From contig NZ_FNXY01000010.1 in NCBI RefSeq assembly GCF_900108855.1, positions 1-64,000 of the forward strand: a stretch of DNA of 64,000 nucleotides, written 5' to 3'. This stretch comes from Dyadobacter koreensis. Its GTDB lineage: Bacteria; Bacteroidota; Bacteroidia; Cytophagales; Spirosomataceae. Made by a program: the position numbers and the translations under genes. Each line of letters starts with the position of its first letter. The stretch's first letter is position 1. The notes below the pieces were generated by a model, which was given only the letters and a program-made list of their open reading frames with translations, was not told where the DNA came from and did no database searches. Below are positions 8,654 through 18,789 of the stretch, in pieces.

Positions 8654-11600
8654 ATGAAGTATTCTACTAATCCAAAAAAAATTACCCTCCGGCATCTCCC
8701 GCCGCTATTGAGCCGGCTCAACGGCCATCTCGCTGCGCACTTAACAGCAGGCACACGTCTGATTGTTGCTATTGTTGTCCTACTATTTATCTGCGGTTCC
8801 GTTCAGGCAGCACATCCCTCAAATGTGAGTTTTGCCATCGGCAATGCAGCAGAAATTTCCGGCAAAGTTACAGACGAAAAAGGTGAGGCATTACCCGGAG
8901 TGAGTGTGGTCGTAAAAGGATCACAGCAGGGAACCGTCACTGATGCTGATGGAAAATTCAGGTTATCCCTTACGGATGGGAATGACAAATTTCTTGTATT
9001 CAGTTTTGTTGGCTACGATTCAAAGGAACTGCCAGTCGGTAGCCAAACCAACTTGGATGTAAGCCTTACGCCATCTACAAGTACATTAAATGAAGTAATG
9101 GTTGTCGGTTACGGAACACAGAAAAAAGTGAATATGACCGGCTCGGTGGCAGCTGTTGCAGCGAAGGATATTGAAAACCGGCCGGTAACCAATCTTTCCT
9201 CTTCACTGGCAGGTCTTGCACCGGGTGTAAGCGTTCAGCAGGGATCCGGTAAACCCGGCTCCGATGGCGCCACCATTAGGATACGAGGTACAGGAACCTT
9301 GAATAATAACGATCCGCTTATTATTGTAGATGGTATCATCAGCTCTATGGATGCCGTAAATCCCAATGACGTAGAGAGCATGTCTATTCTCAAAGATGCT
9401 GCTTCAGCTTCTATATACGGATCACTTGCTGGAAATGGGGTTGTGCTGATCACCACCAAAAAAGGCTCTAAAAACAAACTCACTGTCAACTATACCGGTA
9501 TGGTTTCCGTGGCAAAGCCGATCAACCTGATTAAACAGGTGACCGATTACAGCCGTCATATGAATCTGATTAATGAAGGCTACCGTAATCTGGGTCAAAA
9601 TAACTTATTTTCGCAAGGTACTATCGATGCGTGGCAGGCAGCAGCGGCTGATCCGAATGGCGTTACCGCTAATGGGGTGCCCAACGCTATCGCATATCCC
9701 AACACCGACTGGATAAATACTGTGTTTGAGAACAACATTGTTCAGAATCACAACATTTCTGTTAATGGAGGAACAGAAAAAGCGTCCTATCTACTTTCTG
9801 CCGGATATCTTAATAACCCCGGAACAATGCCCAATACAGGAACAAAACGCTATCAGCTAAGGGCTAATCTTGAAACCAGAATCAATAAATTTATTACCAT
9901 TGGCACACAGACGTATGCATCCATTCAGTCATATGACATGGGTAATACCTCAACAGCGTTTAATTTCCTAAGACAAACTACTCCCGGTGTAGTTCCCTTT
10001 TATGACGGCAGATATGGTTTCGCACAGGCACCAGAAGAATCCGCCACTGCCAATAACATTCTGTCATATTTCAATGATACAGGCGGCTCCAATCAACAAA
10101 GCAGATTCAATACCACGCTATACACCACTTTGAACCTGGTTAAGGGGCTGGCTTTTGAAGCACGTTACAATTATCAGACTCGCTTTCAGGAATCCAATTC
10201 CCACACAAACCCGATAGACAGATGGAACTTTGCCACCAATACAGTTAAGTCATTTGCCGCCACGCCGGATAAGCTCAGCACGAATTATTCCTTTAATAAG
10301 GATTATGCAACTACAACCGATCTGGTATTGCGCTACAACGCAGAGGCTGGTGCTCATGCATTCGGGGGGCTTGCCGGTTATAATGAGTATTATTTCAACT
10401 ATTACAACACTGGTGCAAGTATGCTTGGGCTGGTCGACTATGACATAACCACGCTGGGTTCAGGCACGGCGATGTCGGCTATCAGCGGAACGGAATATGA
10501 CAGATCCATGCGCTCTTTCTTCGGTAGAGTGAATTACGCCTACAAAGACCGGTATTTATTGGAGGCCAATCTGCGTTATGACGGTTCTTCGAAGTTCGCA
10601 CCTTCCAATCGCTGGGGCATATTTCCTTCTTTCTCAGCCGGATGGCGTTTGTCAGAAGAGCCTTTTATGAAAAATCTGAACAATCATATTCAGAACCTCA
10701 AACTGAGGGCTTCCTGGGGGAAATTGGGTAACAACAACATGAACGCTGATTTGAGTCGTGGAAATTATGATTACCAGGCTGTATACAATACTGTTGGCTA
10801 CTCATTTAATGCAATCGCGGCCACAGGCCTTTGGCAGGGAAAATTCGCGAATCAAAATCTTAAATGGGAAAGCACAACAGTTACCGGGCTGGGTCTGGAA
10901 GGTGCTGTGCTGAAGGGTGCTCTTAATTTCGAGATTGACCTGTATCGCAAATACACCGATGGAATCCTTACCACTCCTCCTATACAGCTGGTATTGGGAA
11001 CCGCTACGGCGCCTACCCAAAACACTGCCGCAGTGTTGAACAAAGGTATTGAACTTACGCTTGGATATCGGGGTAAGGCCGGCCAGATCAGTTATGGACT
11101 GACGGGTAATTTTGCCTACAATTACAACAGAATCGATAAGTTTAAAGGGAGACTTGCAGAGGGCTGGACGGATGTAAACGGCACCAGAACTTACTCATCC
11201 AATCTGGGGGATGTATCTACGGGCGGTGATAATAGAATACTTGAAGGACACACCATTGATGCGTTTCACATTCAAACATTGTACAGCGGAAATGGCTCTG
11301 GCACCAATACCGATGGAACAGTCAATATAAACGGCGGACCGAAGGACGGAATGATCCGCACTGCTCAGGATATGGCCTGGCTTGAAGCCATGACAGCTGC
11401 GGGATATAGCTTTCAACCGGGTGGTGGTATCGGAAAAGCCAGGATTTACTACGGAGATCTGATTTATGCAGACAACAATGGGGATGGTATCTATGGAAAT
11501 AGTTACGACAAAAAGTTTACCGGGACCAATAGAACTCCAAAATATAACTTCGGTCTCAGAGGAGATATTTCCTGGAAAGGAATCGATGTATCGATGCTCT

Positions 11601-12037
11601 GGTCTGCAAGCACGGGATTCCAGTATGTGTGGAATGTAACGGGCTACAATAATTCCATCGTTCAGAACGGCTTCTCCATACCGCTCGATGTTGCAGACAA
11701 CCACTATTACTACAACGACGCAAATCCATCTGACCCAGCCAACAATATCTATGGGAAAAGCCCCAGGTTGAAAAATACAACCGATGCGCAAAATAATGTT
11801 TCCAGCACTTACTGGCTCTATGATGCGAGTTATATTAAACTTAAAAACCTGCAGATAGGCTACACACTCCCGCAATCCATTGCAGCTAAAGCAGCCATTA
11901 GCCGGGTTAGGGTATATCTGTCCGGTGAAAATCTGCTGCTACTAACCAAATACCCCGGTATGGATCCCGAAATAGGCGCAAGCGTCGATTATCCTACACT
12001 TAAACAATTCGCATTAGGTATCAACCTGACGTTTTAA
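8654..12037 (+). CDS. SusC-type TonB-dependent outer-membrane transporter
   Basis: 1127 residues. Long N-terminal signal region with a hydrophobic core (~37-52), a carboxypeptidase-like regulatory domain (~68-145; SGKVTDEKGEALPGVSVVVKG split in two here), the TonB-box-like stretch LNEVMVVGYGTQKK, the plug domain (NRPVTNLSSSLAGLAPGV; RIRGTGTLNNNDPLIIVDG) and a ~850-residue beta barrel ending in an aromatic-terminated strand (GINLTF). It imports oligosaccharides energised by TonB, forming a complex with the SusD lipoprotein encoded 11 bp downstream. Context (PL8 lyase and GH16) indicates an acidic or beta-glucan-containing polysaccharide rather than starch, so the symbol susC is avoided. Confidence 0.95.
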   Translation: MKYSTNPKKITLRHLPPLLSRLNGHLAAHLTAGTRLIVAIVVLLFICGSVQAAHPSNVSFAIGNAAEISGKVTDEKGEALPGVSVVVKGSQQGTVTDADGKFRLSLTDGNDKFLVFSFVGYDSKELPVGSQTNLDVSLTPSTSTLNEVMVVGYGTQKKVNMTGSVAAVAAKDIENRPVTNLSSSLAGLAPGVSVQQGSGKPGSDGATIRIRGTGTLNNNDPLIIVDGIISSMDAVNPNDVESMSILKDAASASIYGSLAGNGVVLITTKKGSKNKLTVNYTGMVSVAKPINLIKQVTDYSRHMNLINEGYRNLGQNNLFSQGTIDAWQAAAADPNGVTANGVPNAIAYPNTDWINTVFENNIVQNHNISVNGGTEKASYLLSAGYLNNPGTMPNTGTKRYQLRANLETRINKFITIGTQTYASIQSYDMGNTSTAFNFLRQTTPGVVPFYDGRYGFAQAPEESATANNILSYFNDTGGSNQQSRFNTTLYTTLNLVKGLAFEARYNYQTRFQESNSHTNPIDRWNFATNTVKSFAATPDKLSTNYSFNKDYATTTDLVLRYNAEAGAHAFGGLAGYNEYYFNYYNTGASMLGLVDYDITTLGSGTAMSAISGTEYDRSMRSFFGRVNYAYKDRYLLEANLRYDGSSKFAPSNRWGIFPSFSAGWRLSEEPFMKNLNNHIQNLKLRASWGKLGNNNMNADLSRGNYDYQAVYNTVGYSFNAIAATGLWQGKFANQNLKWESTTVTGLGLEGAVLKGALNFEIDLYRKYTDGILTTPPIQLVLGTATAPTQNTAAVLNKGIELTLGYRGKAGQISYGLTGNFAYNYNRIDKFKGRLAEGWTDVNGTRTYSSNLGDVSTGGDNRILEGHTIDAFHIQTLYSGNGSGTNTDGTVNINGGPKDGMIRTAQDMAWLEAMTAAGYSFQPGGGIGKARIYYGDLIYADNNGDGIYGNSYDKKFTGTNRTPKYNFGLRGDISWKGIDVSMLWSASTGFQYVWNVTGYNNSIVQNGFSIPLDVADNHYYYNDANPSDPANNIYGKSPRLKNTTDAQNNVSSTYWLYDASYIKLKNLQIGYTLPQSIAAKAAISRVRVYLSGENLLLLTKYPGMDPEIGASVDYPTLKQFALGINLTF

Positions 12038-12048
12038 AATCCTTTATC

Positions 12049-13800
12049 ATGAAAAAAATAATATTCATACTAACCACAGCATTTTCTTTTTTTGCCTGCC
12101 AGGAAAATGTGCTCGACACCGCTCCATACGACGCCGTAAGTTCGGCGACGATGTGGACAACCGACAACCTGACGGACTTGGGTGTAACCGGGGTTTATCA
12201 GGCACTCAGATTAAATATCAATGCCTCCGCCGCTTCCGGAAATGAGCTCTATCAACTTGACAGATTTGGAGTCGGAGGGCAGGGGCGAGACGCAGATGCA
12301 CTTTTAATGGGTACCATTACACCATCCAGCAGCATGTTTTCCGACAATTACAAGCAGCTTTATGCCGGCATCAATCGTGCCAATGATGCCATTGTTAATA
12401 TTCCCGAAAAGTCCCCGTCCTTACCTGAGAAAAAAGCCCGGTTGCTGGCGGAATGCAAGTTTCTTCGTGCCTATTTTTATTTGAGGCTCAACCAGCTTTT
12501 CAAAGGCGTACCTCTTTTTCTTGAACCGATTACTCCCGATAATGCCAAAAGGGCCCGTTCTACCGAAGCGGAAATTTGGGAAGCCGTAGTAAATGATTTA
12601 ACGGATTGTATCAATGAAACCAATCTGCCCGATAAATATGCCAAAGGCAACGCTTTGTATGGACACATCACAAAGGGTGCCGCATATGCTTTAAGAGGCA
12701 AAACATATTTGTACCAACAAAAATGGGCGCTCGCTGCCGAAGATTTTGCAAAAGTTAAAAACGCCGGATATACACTTTTTCCGGACTATAAAGCGCTTTT
12801 CAAAACTGCGAATGAACAAAGCGATGAGATGATATTTTCCATCCAGAATATCGGGCTTAGCGGTTCGGGATCTACCACGCAATTTTTCTGCGGTACCCGT
12901 TCGTCCTTTGGTTCTAACTGGAATACTTATCTGATACATCCCGATCTGGTAGATTTGTATCAAAATGCAGACGGAAGTAATTTCAATTGGAATGACATAA
13001 TTCCGGGCTACAGCGGTATGACTCCGGCTCAGCGTGAAGTTTTCTTTTTAAGAAATAACCTTACAGAGAATGAGATTACCGCAGCAAAAAACAGAGGAGC
13101 TGATATGTCAAAATATCTTCCTTCAGGAAATGAGGAGCGAATACTGAAAGTGTATGCCAACAGAGATCCGCGTCTGGGGCATAATGTGATTACGCCTTAT
13201 TCTACTTATGCTGGTGTGTTTGGAACGAGTAATGCGACCGTCACGATGAGATGGCCATACAGGTCCGAGGCAGCCACAGGCGGTGATTTGCGCACCGACA
13301 CACAAAGTTTTTTCTATTACCTGCATCGAAAATTTGTATACGAAGGTAATTCTGAACTTCTCAACAGAAGTTACGGGCCTACTGACTTCCCCGTTATCCG
13401 ATATGCAGATGTACTTCTTATGTGGGCTGAAGCTCTGAACGAACAAAGTTTTAGTGCCGAGGCAGTTGCTCTGGTCAACCAGGTTAGAGCGCGTGCCGGA
13501 GTTGGACTTCTGAATTCTTCAGCCGCTACCACAGTAAGCAGCCAGGCAGAATTAAGAGAAGCAATCAGAAATGAAAGACGCAGAGAATTCCCCAACGAAG
13601 GAATCAGTTTTTTTGATGAATTAAGATGGAAATCCTGGAAAGAAAAAGTGTTTTATCCTGGTGCTGGCGTGCGCCAGATCTGGGGTGCCAACGTGCAAAC
13701 CTATTCCTGGAAAGGTGATTATATATACAACTGGCCAATTCCACAAACAGAAATAGAAATGAACTCCACACTGATTCAGAATAGCGGGTGGATTAACTAA
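12049..13800 (+). CDS. SusD/RagB family glycan-binding lipoprotein
   Basis: 583 residues, normal size. Signal peptide with lipobox (FSFFAC, Cys 17), followed by the SusD N-terminal TPR-like region (CKFLRAYFYLRLNQLFKGVPL) and the C-terminal RagB/SusD domain with the usual end NGWIN-like motif (SGWIN). It is the surface lid and substrate-capture subunit of the SusC transporter encoded immediately upstream (11-bp gap), and is surely cotranscribed with it. An 8-bp stem-loop follows the stop. Precise ligand cannot be deduced from the sequence. Confidence 0.95.
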   Translation: MKKIIFILTTAFSFFACQENVLDTAPYDAVSSATMWTTDNLTDLGVTGVYQALRLNINASAASGNELYQLDRFGVGGQGRDADALLMGTITPSSSMFSDNYKQLYAGINRANDAIVNIPEKSPSLPEKKARLLAECKFLRAYFYLRLNQLFKGVPLFLEPITPDNAKRARSTEAEIWEAVVNDLTDCINETNLPDKYAKGNALYGHITKGAAYALRGKTYLYQQKWALAAEDFAKVKNAGYTLFPDYKALFKTANEQSDEMIFSIQNIGLSGSGSTTQFFCGTRSSFGSNWNTYLIHPDLVDLYQNADGSNFNWNDIIPGYSGMTPAQREVFFLRNNLTENEITAAKNRGADMSKYLPSGNEERILKVYANRDPRLGHNVITPYSTYAGVFGTSNATVTMRWPYRSEAATGGDLRTDTQSFFYYLHRKFVYEGNSELLNRSYGPTDFPVIRYADVLLMWAEALNEQSFSAEAVALVNQVRARAGVGLLNSSAATTVSSQAELREAIRNERRREFPNEGISFFDELRWKSWKEKVFYPGAGVRQIWGANVQTYSWKGDYIYNWPIPQTEIEMNSTLIQNSGWIN

Positions 13801-13813
13801 TCTTATTAATTGA

Positions 13814-13844
13814 TTCGGGTAGCAGACAAGGTTTGTTACCCGAA
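13814..13844 (+). terminator. Stem-loop between susD and the PL8 gene (possible attenuator)
   Basis: TTCGGGTA (13814-13821) and TACCCGAA (13837-13844) pair perfectly, with inner ACAA/TTGT pairing. There is no T-run, so it may be a partial terminator or mRNA-processing/stability hairpin that lowers enzyme expression relative to SusC/SusD. Confidence 0.4.
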
Positions 13845-13910
13845 GTCTGTTTCAAACCTATTGACTATTCCTTGATTGTAGTAATAGACTTACCATTCTA
13901 ATTCGACGTA

Positions 13911-16900
13911 ATGATGAAAACATATAAGTCCCAAATCCAATTGTTTTTGCTGGTCGGTATTATTTTCCATCTTTTTGTCCATAAAGTCAATAGCCAGACA
14001 CCTGCCGATTTTGCTACCATTTCCAACCGGATTTTTGATACTTTCCAATCCACAGGAGGTTCTGCACTTGATACCCAGGTAACATCGCTGGTGAGCACCT
14101 TGAATACTTCTTATGCCTGGCCGGACATTAATTATAACGCTACAAGTCAGACTGACTGGGCTCCGGGAACCCACCTTACGCGGATGGGGATTCTGGCAAA
14201 GGCCTATTCCAAGCCATCCAGCATACACTATGGCGATGCCAGCCTGAAAGAAAAAATAGAAGGTATCATGAATTACTGGTTAACATTAAGTCCTGCACCA
14301 AGCAGTACGAACTGGTTTTATCTTTCGATCAGTGTTCCGAAAGATATCGGTAACACGCTGATTTGTCTGCGAAAATCTCCGGCTGGCATTTCTACTGCGC
14401 TGGAAAACCAGATGCTTGCCTGGATGACCAAAGGCGTTGCAATTACAGCTTCTCCGGCGAAAGATGGCTCCAATTTAACGGATGTAGCACAGCATTACAT
14501 CATGCGTGCCTGCCTGACCGAAAACCAGACATTACTTAACCAGACAATAACGGCGGTGACCAATTCAATTGTTGTGACGACGGGAGAGGGCATCCAAAAT
14601 GACAATTCCTATACGGCTCACGGACCACAGTTGTATGTATACGGATATGGAAGAGAATATATTTCGGGCATCAGCAATATCGCTATTTATGTCGCCGGGA
14701 CTTCCTACGCTTTCGCCGCCGACAAACTTGCAATTTTTTCAGATTTTGTACGAAAAGGTTTTATTAAGCCATCCCGCGGTGCTTATGCAGATTTTAACTT
14801 GTACGGAAGAGGTATAAGCCGTGCCAACGCAGGTAAGGCAGATGTGGCCCTGATCGAAAAAGTAAAAAGCTTTGACCTGCCCGTCCACGCGACCGAATAT
14901 GACAATGCTATACAGCGCATGCGAGGCTTAGAGGCTCCTTCCTATAATGTAATTCCAGAGCATATTCATTACTGGCGCACAGACTATACGGTTCACCATC
15001 GCCCCGGATACATGTTTGGACTTCGCAGCATTTCTTCCCGAAATGCAAAATCAGAAATGGGAAATGGTGAAAATATCAAAGGTTATTATCTGACCGAAGG
15101 CGTTAATTACATCGGCGTAACTGGGGATGAATATTACAATATTTTTCCGGTTTGGGAGTGGAATAAAATCCCGGGCACGACTGTTCCGGAGATCACCACA
15201 TATCCCGTCAGAACTGCCTGGGGTGTCAACTTTGGAACTGTCCCGTTTGTTGGCGGTGTCTCCGACGGAATCTATGGTGCCAGCGCTTATGCAATGAACG
15301 ATTATGGTACGACAGCAAAAAAATCCTGGTTTTATTTTGACGAAGAAGTGGTCTGTCTGGGAGCTGGAATAAATTCTTCGGCAGCGCAGGCTATCAATAC
15401 GACCGTTAATCAATGTCTTTTAAAAACAGAGGTAACCGTGGCCGATGCTGCAAATAATGTCAGCATTTTAAATGGCGGAGTCCACGATTATAACAACAAT
15501 TTAAAATGGGCTCTGCAAGGCAATGTTGGCTACTTTTTTCCAGAAAATGGCAACGTTACATTAAGCAATCAGACCCAGACCGGAAGCTGGTCATCTATCA
15601 ATACGACCGGATCTGCCACGGCCGTTTCAGCCGATGTTTTTAAGTTATGGTTCAAACACGGAACAGCTCCTGCCAATGCTTCCTACGCCTACATTGTAAC
15701 GCCTGGAAAAACATCTGCTGCAGATATGCAAAATTACAACATTGGTAACATCAGCATTTTATCAAATACAGCGACCGTACAGGCAGTGCGTCATAATAGT
15801 CTGGGGATCTGGCAGATTGTGTTTTATCAGGCCGGAGAATTTACTGCTGATCAGGTTATAGTAAAGGCTAATAAACCTTGCGTTGTTATGCTGAAAAATG
15901 TGACTGGCACCAATGTAACTGTCCACGTTGCAGACCCGTCGCAAAGTACTGCGCAGATTTATCTGGGAATCAAAACCCCTCAGTTTACTGCATTACGGGC
16001 AGCTACTCTGGGCATGCCACAGGGTGCAAACGCAGGAAGTACCATAAACACGACCATTTCAAACGCAAATCCTATTTACGAAGTGCCGGTAGAACCCTTG
16101 TTGAAAGTCACCAGCACGGCGGACGCGTTTGTCAGAAGCGGGGGTACCGGCAGCACAGCAGCGTACGCGACCGCTAACTATGGTACCGACGCTGTTTTGA
16201 CTATAAAAAAAGAATCGGCTGGATATGATCGAGAAGGATATGTCAAATTTGACCTCAGCGGTTTTGCTGCAAATCTTGATAGTGCTGTCATCCAATTGCG
16301 CGTGAATAATGCCAATACTTCGGTTGCCAGCACGAAATGGGGATTTTATTTGGTCGAAGATAATACATGGACAGAAACAGGAATCAATTGGAGCAACAAA
16401 CCGGCCCATATGAGCAAACTCGGTGAAATCACCGGATCTCCTGCCGGTAGCGTGGTGAAGCTGAATGTCACGCCAGCAGTAATTGGAAGACTGGGAGCAG
16501 ATAAAATTTTATCTGTCCATATTATCTCTGAACCCGCTACTACGGATGCCGCAATTATCAGTAAAACAGACGGCGCCTTTAATGCACGTGAAAATGCCAA
16601 CGCCGAATACCGTCCACAGATTTGGCTTTACGGCAAGGCTTCGGAAGAAGCAAAAAGGGACTCGATACCAGCCGTTGCAGATTCCTACGTTAGAAGTAAT
16701 AGCAACGTTGCGAACAATTATGGAACTCAGGGTTATCTGGTAGCAAGAAACAAGTCTGACGATATCCAGGAAATTTATCTAAAATTTGACATGCATGGTC
16801 TACGCAAAAATATCGTCAGTGCGAAAGTCAGATTATATGCCTTGGAAAATGGAATAACGACAGGCTGGAACATTTCAAAAGCAGGAAATACCTATTCGAC

Positions 16901-17729
16901 CAATACGGATGCCTGGCTCGAAATCGGTATCAATTGGAACAATAAACCAGCAACCGTTGACCTTATCACCAGCGCTACCTCCCAGGCAGCAGCAGGGTAT
17001 ATTTACTTTGACATAACCACCGCCATAAGCAGTATTCCGTCAGACAGTATTCTGACGCTGAAAGTAGCGGCAACTACCGATGTTTACAGCTCATTCCGCT
17101 CCCGCAATTTCGGAACCGACCTTTTACGTCCCAAGATAATCTACGAATACACAGCCCAAACACAGACAACTCCTTTGCCGGTTGAACTAGTATTTTTTAA
17201 AGGTGACACAAAAAACAGTACTGTAAATCTTTCATGGGAAACTGCTTCGGAGAAAAACAATGATTATTTTGAGGTTGAACGTAGTGAAAATGCCAGAACG
17301 TTCGAGGTAATCGCAAAGGTAGCCGGTCATAAAGCCACAGATTCTGTTAACCAGTATGCCTATGAAGATCGGGAGGCCGTTTTATCGGATAATAGTCTTT
17401 TTTACTATCGTTTAAAGCAGGTAGACCTCGATGGCACAAGCTCTTTTTCTTCCATCATTGCACTATCGCTGCCGAAGACGGACAAGGTATTTTCAGTAGG
17501 TCCAAACCCTACTTCCGGAATGCTGACCGTCTTTGCCAACGAGACTTATCCGGGGGCTGTGACTTTGGCAATTCTTAATAAAGAAGGATATGTTTTAACC
17601 GAAAAACAGCTGTCAAAAGCTGTAAAAACTGATTTTAATCTTGAAAAATATCCAGCAGGGATATACTTTCTCAAAATCAAAAAGGATAATCTCGAGCCGC
17701 AGATTTTCAGGTTTCTATTGAATAAGTAA
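13911..17729 (+). CDS. Polysaccharide lyase family 8 (hyaluronate/chondroitin/xanthan lyase-like) with CBM96-like modules and T9SS tail
   Basis: 1272 residues. Signal peptide (1-~29), PL8 alpha/alpha-toroid (~30-330) and beta-sandwich domains (~340-700), two DNRLRE/CBM96-like modules (~727-900 and ~915-1080; both with ADxFVR/ADSYVR and YVKFDL/YLKFDM motifs), and a T9SS sorting domain (last ~80 residues: VGPNPTSG, GIYFLKI). The PL8 catalytic triad is recognisable as N134 (TNWFYLSI), H237 and Y246 (spacing H+9), by analogy to hyaluronate lyases. It beta-eliminates uronic-acid linkages; hyaluronan, chondroitin sulfate and xanthan are the known family substrates, and the one here is unknown. ATG at 13911 is followed directly by a second ATG. 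It is the first enzyme of the susCD operon and is predicted to be exported by T9SS. Confidence 0.9.
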   Translation: MMKTYKSQIQLFLLVGIIFHLFVHKVNSQTPADFATISNRIFDTFQSTGGSALDTQVTSLVSTLNTSYAWPDINYNATSQTDWAPGTHLTRMGILAKAYSKPSSIHYGDASLKEKIEGIMNYWLTLSPAPSSTNWFYLSISVPKDIGNTLICLRKSPAGISTALENQMLAWMTKGVAITASPAKDGSNLTDVAQHYIMRACLTENQTLLNQTITAVTNSIVVTTGEGIQNDNSYTAHGPQLYVYGYGREYISGISNIAIYVAGTSYAFAADKLAIFSDFVRKGFIKPSRGAYADFNLYGRGISRANAGKADVALIEKVKSFDLPVHATEYDNAIQRMRGLEAPSYNVIPEHIHYWRTDYTVHHRPGYMFGLRSISSRNAKSEMGNGENIKGYYLTEGVNYIGVTGDEYYNIFPVWEWNKIPGTTVPEITTYPVRTAWGVNFGTVPFVGGVSDGIYGASAYAMNDYGTTAKKSWFYFDEEVVCLGAGINSSAAQAINTTVNQCLLKTEVTVADAANNVSILNGGVHDYNNNLKWALQGNVGYFFPENGNVTLSNQTQTGSWSSINTTGSATAVSADVFKLWFKHGTAPANASYAYIVTPGKTSAADMQNYNIGNISILSNTATVQAVRHNSLGIWQIVFYQAGEFTADQVIVKANKPCVVMLKNVTGTNVTVHVADPSQSTAQIYLGIKTPQFTALRAATLGMPQGANAGSTINTTISNANPIYEVPVEPLLKVTSTADAFVRSGGTGSTAAYATANYGTDAVLTIKKESAGYDREGYVKFDLSGFAANLDSAVIQLRVNNANTSVASTKWGFYLVEDNTWTETGINWSNKPAHMSKLGEITGSPAGSVVKLNVTPAVIGRLGADKILSVHIISEPATTDAAIISKTDGAFNARENANAEYRPQIWLYGKASEEAKRDSIPAVADSYVRSNSNVANNYGTQGYLVARNKSDDIQEIYLKFDMHGLRKNIVSAKVRLYALENGITTGWNISKAGNTYSTNTDAWLEIGINWNNKPATVDLITSATSQAAAGYIYFDITTAISSIPSDSILTLKVAATTDVYSSFRSRNFGTDLLRPKIIYEYTAQTQTTPLPVELVFFKGDTKNSTVNLSWETASEKNNDYFEVERSENARTFEVIAKVAGHKATDSVNQYAYEDREAVLSDNSLFYYRLKQVDLDGTSSFSSIIALSLPKTDKVFSVGPNPTSGMLTVFANETYPGAVTLAILNKEGYVLTEKQLSKAVKTDFNLEKYPAGIYFLKIKKDNLEPQIFRFLLNK

Positions 17730-17740
17730 AACTTTCAAAC

Positions 17741-17778
17741 GGAACCGTTTCTGACATTGCACCAGAAACGTTTCCCTT
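17741..17778 (+). terminator. Stem-loop between PL8 and GH16 genes
   Basis: GGAACCGTTTCTG (17741-17753) pairs with CAGAAACGTTTCC (17763-17775), 13 positions with one mismatch and a 9-nt loop; only a weak pyrimidine run follows. Possible terminator or attenuator before the GH16 gene. Confidence 0.5.
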
Positions 17779-17822
17779 CTTTCAAAAAATGAAACAATCA
17801 ACTTTATACTTTTTTAATACTC

Positions 17823-18605
17823 ATGCGATTTTCACTGCCATTTGCATTCTTAACAGTACTATTATCAAGCTTTTTCTCTCAACCGGCCAGCGCTCAAAGA
17901 AAGTTAGTCTGGGGTGACGAATTTAACTATGAAGGACATCCTGACAGCACAAAATGGGATTATGAAACAGGATTTGTCCGAAATAAGGAACCTCAATATT
18001 ATACATACAAAAGATTGGAAAACTGCCGGGTTGAAAACGGAAATCTGATAATTGAAGCGAAAAAAGAATCCTATAAAGGCGCAGGTTACACGTCCGCCAG
18101 TCTCATTACGCTCGGAAAACAGGAGTGGACTTACGGGCGTGTCGAAGCACGGGCAAAGGTACCCAAAGGAATCGGAACATGGCCGGCGATATGGATGCTT
18201 GGAAAAAACAGAACCGAAGTAAAATGGCCTCACTGCGGAGAAATTGACATTCTGGAATTCATTGGCAAGGATTCAACCCGGGTTTTCGGAACAGTACATT
18301 ACTCAGACTCACTGGATAAATATCAAAGCGAAGGCAAAAGGCCGGTCGTTGGCGCACCCTATGAGAATTTTCATATTTATGCCGCGGAATGGTACCCGGA
18401 TCGCATCGAGTTTTATTATGATGATTTGAAATACTTTGTTTTCGATCTGAAAAAATCGGAAAAACTTTCAGGCAACGTATTTCAAAAAGATTTTTATCTC
18501 CTGCTAAATCTTGCGCTCGGAAGAGAAGGAACGCTGCCGGGACCGCTGTCCGATGATGCACTGCCGTCTAAATATTTAGTGGATTATGTGAGGGTTTATC
18601 AGTAG
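17823..18605 (+). CDS. Glycoside hydrolase family 16 (beta-glucanase/laminarinase-like)
   Basis: 260 residues, a single GH16 domain behind a Sec signal peptide (cleaved near ASAQ-R). The catalytic ExDxxE motif is present: E140-I-D142-I-L-E145 (nucleophile and acid/base), preceded by the conserved WPAIWMLG strand and followed by HYS and FHIYAAEWYPDRI. Family members cleave beta-1,3/1,4-glucans or galactans (agar, carrageenan); the sequence resembles the laminarinase/lichenase type, but the substrate is inferred. It has no T9SS tail or lipobox, so it is predicted to be periplasmic. It lies 93 bp after the PL8 gene and is the last gene of the locus. Confidence 0.92.
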   Translation: MRFSLPFAFLTVLLSSFFSQPASAQRKLVWGDEFNYEGHPDSTKWDYETGFVRNKEPQYYTYKRLENCRVENGNLIIEAKKESYKGAGYTSASLITLGKQEWTYGRVEARAKVPKGIGTWPAIWMLGKNRTEVKWPHCGEIDILEFIGKDSTRVFGTVHYSDSLDKYQSEGKRPVVGAPYENFHIYAAEWYPDRIEFYYDDLKYFVFDLKKSEKLSGNVFQKDFYLLLNLALGREGTLPGPLSDDALPSKYLVDYVRVYQ

Positions 18606-18692
18606 AAAGTTCTGACATCCGGATAAGCAAAACTTTCAAAGTATAATAGTTGACTCAGTGTATGTTATCGGGGCGTTGTAAAGTTATTCTTG

Positions 18693-18732
18693 CAGCGGTC
18701 TCTTTTACTACAGGAATAAAAGCAGACCGCTG
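18693..18732. terminator. Strong stem-loop between convergent GH16 and YceI genes
   Basis: CAGCGGTCTCTTTT (18693-18706) pairs with AAAAGCAGACCGCTG (18718-18732), 14 bp with a single-base bulge and an 11-nt loop. It sits where two convergent operons end and is probably a bidirectional terminator. Confidence 0.6.
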
Positions 18733-18789
18733 TATCCATACAAACAGTTAGAGAACTGATGTCGCACCAGAATTCCGCAGCCGTATGCA

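Noticed and set aside
11195-11875. Long open frame on the minus strand within the SusC gene (226 codons)
   Set aside because: Antisense shadow of a strong coding gene; no recognisable protein features.
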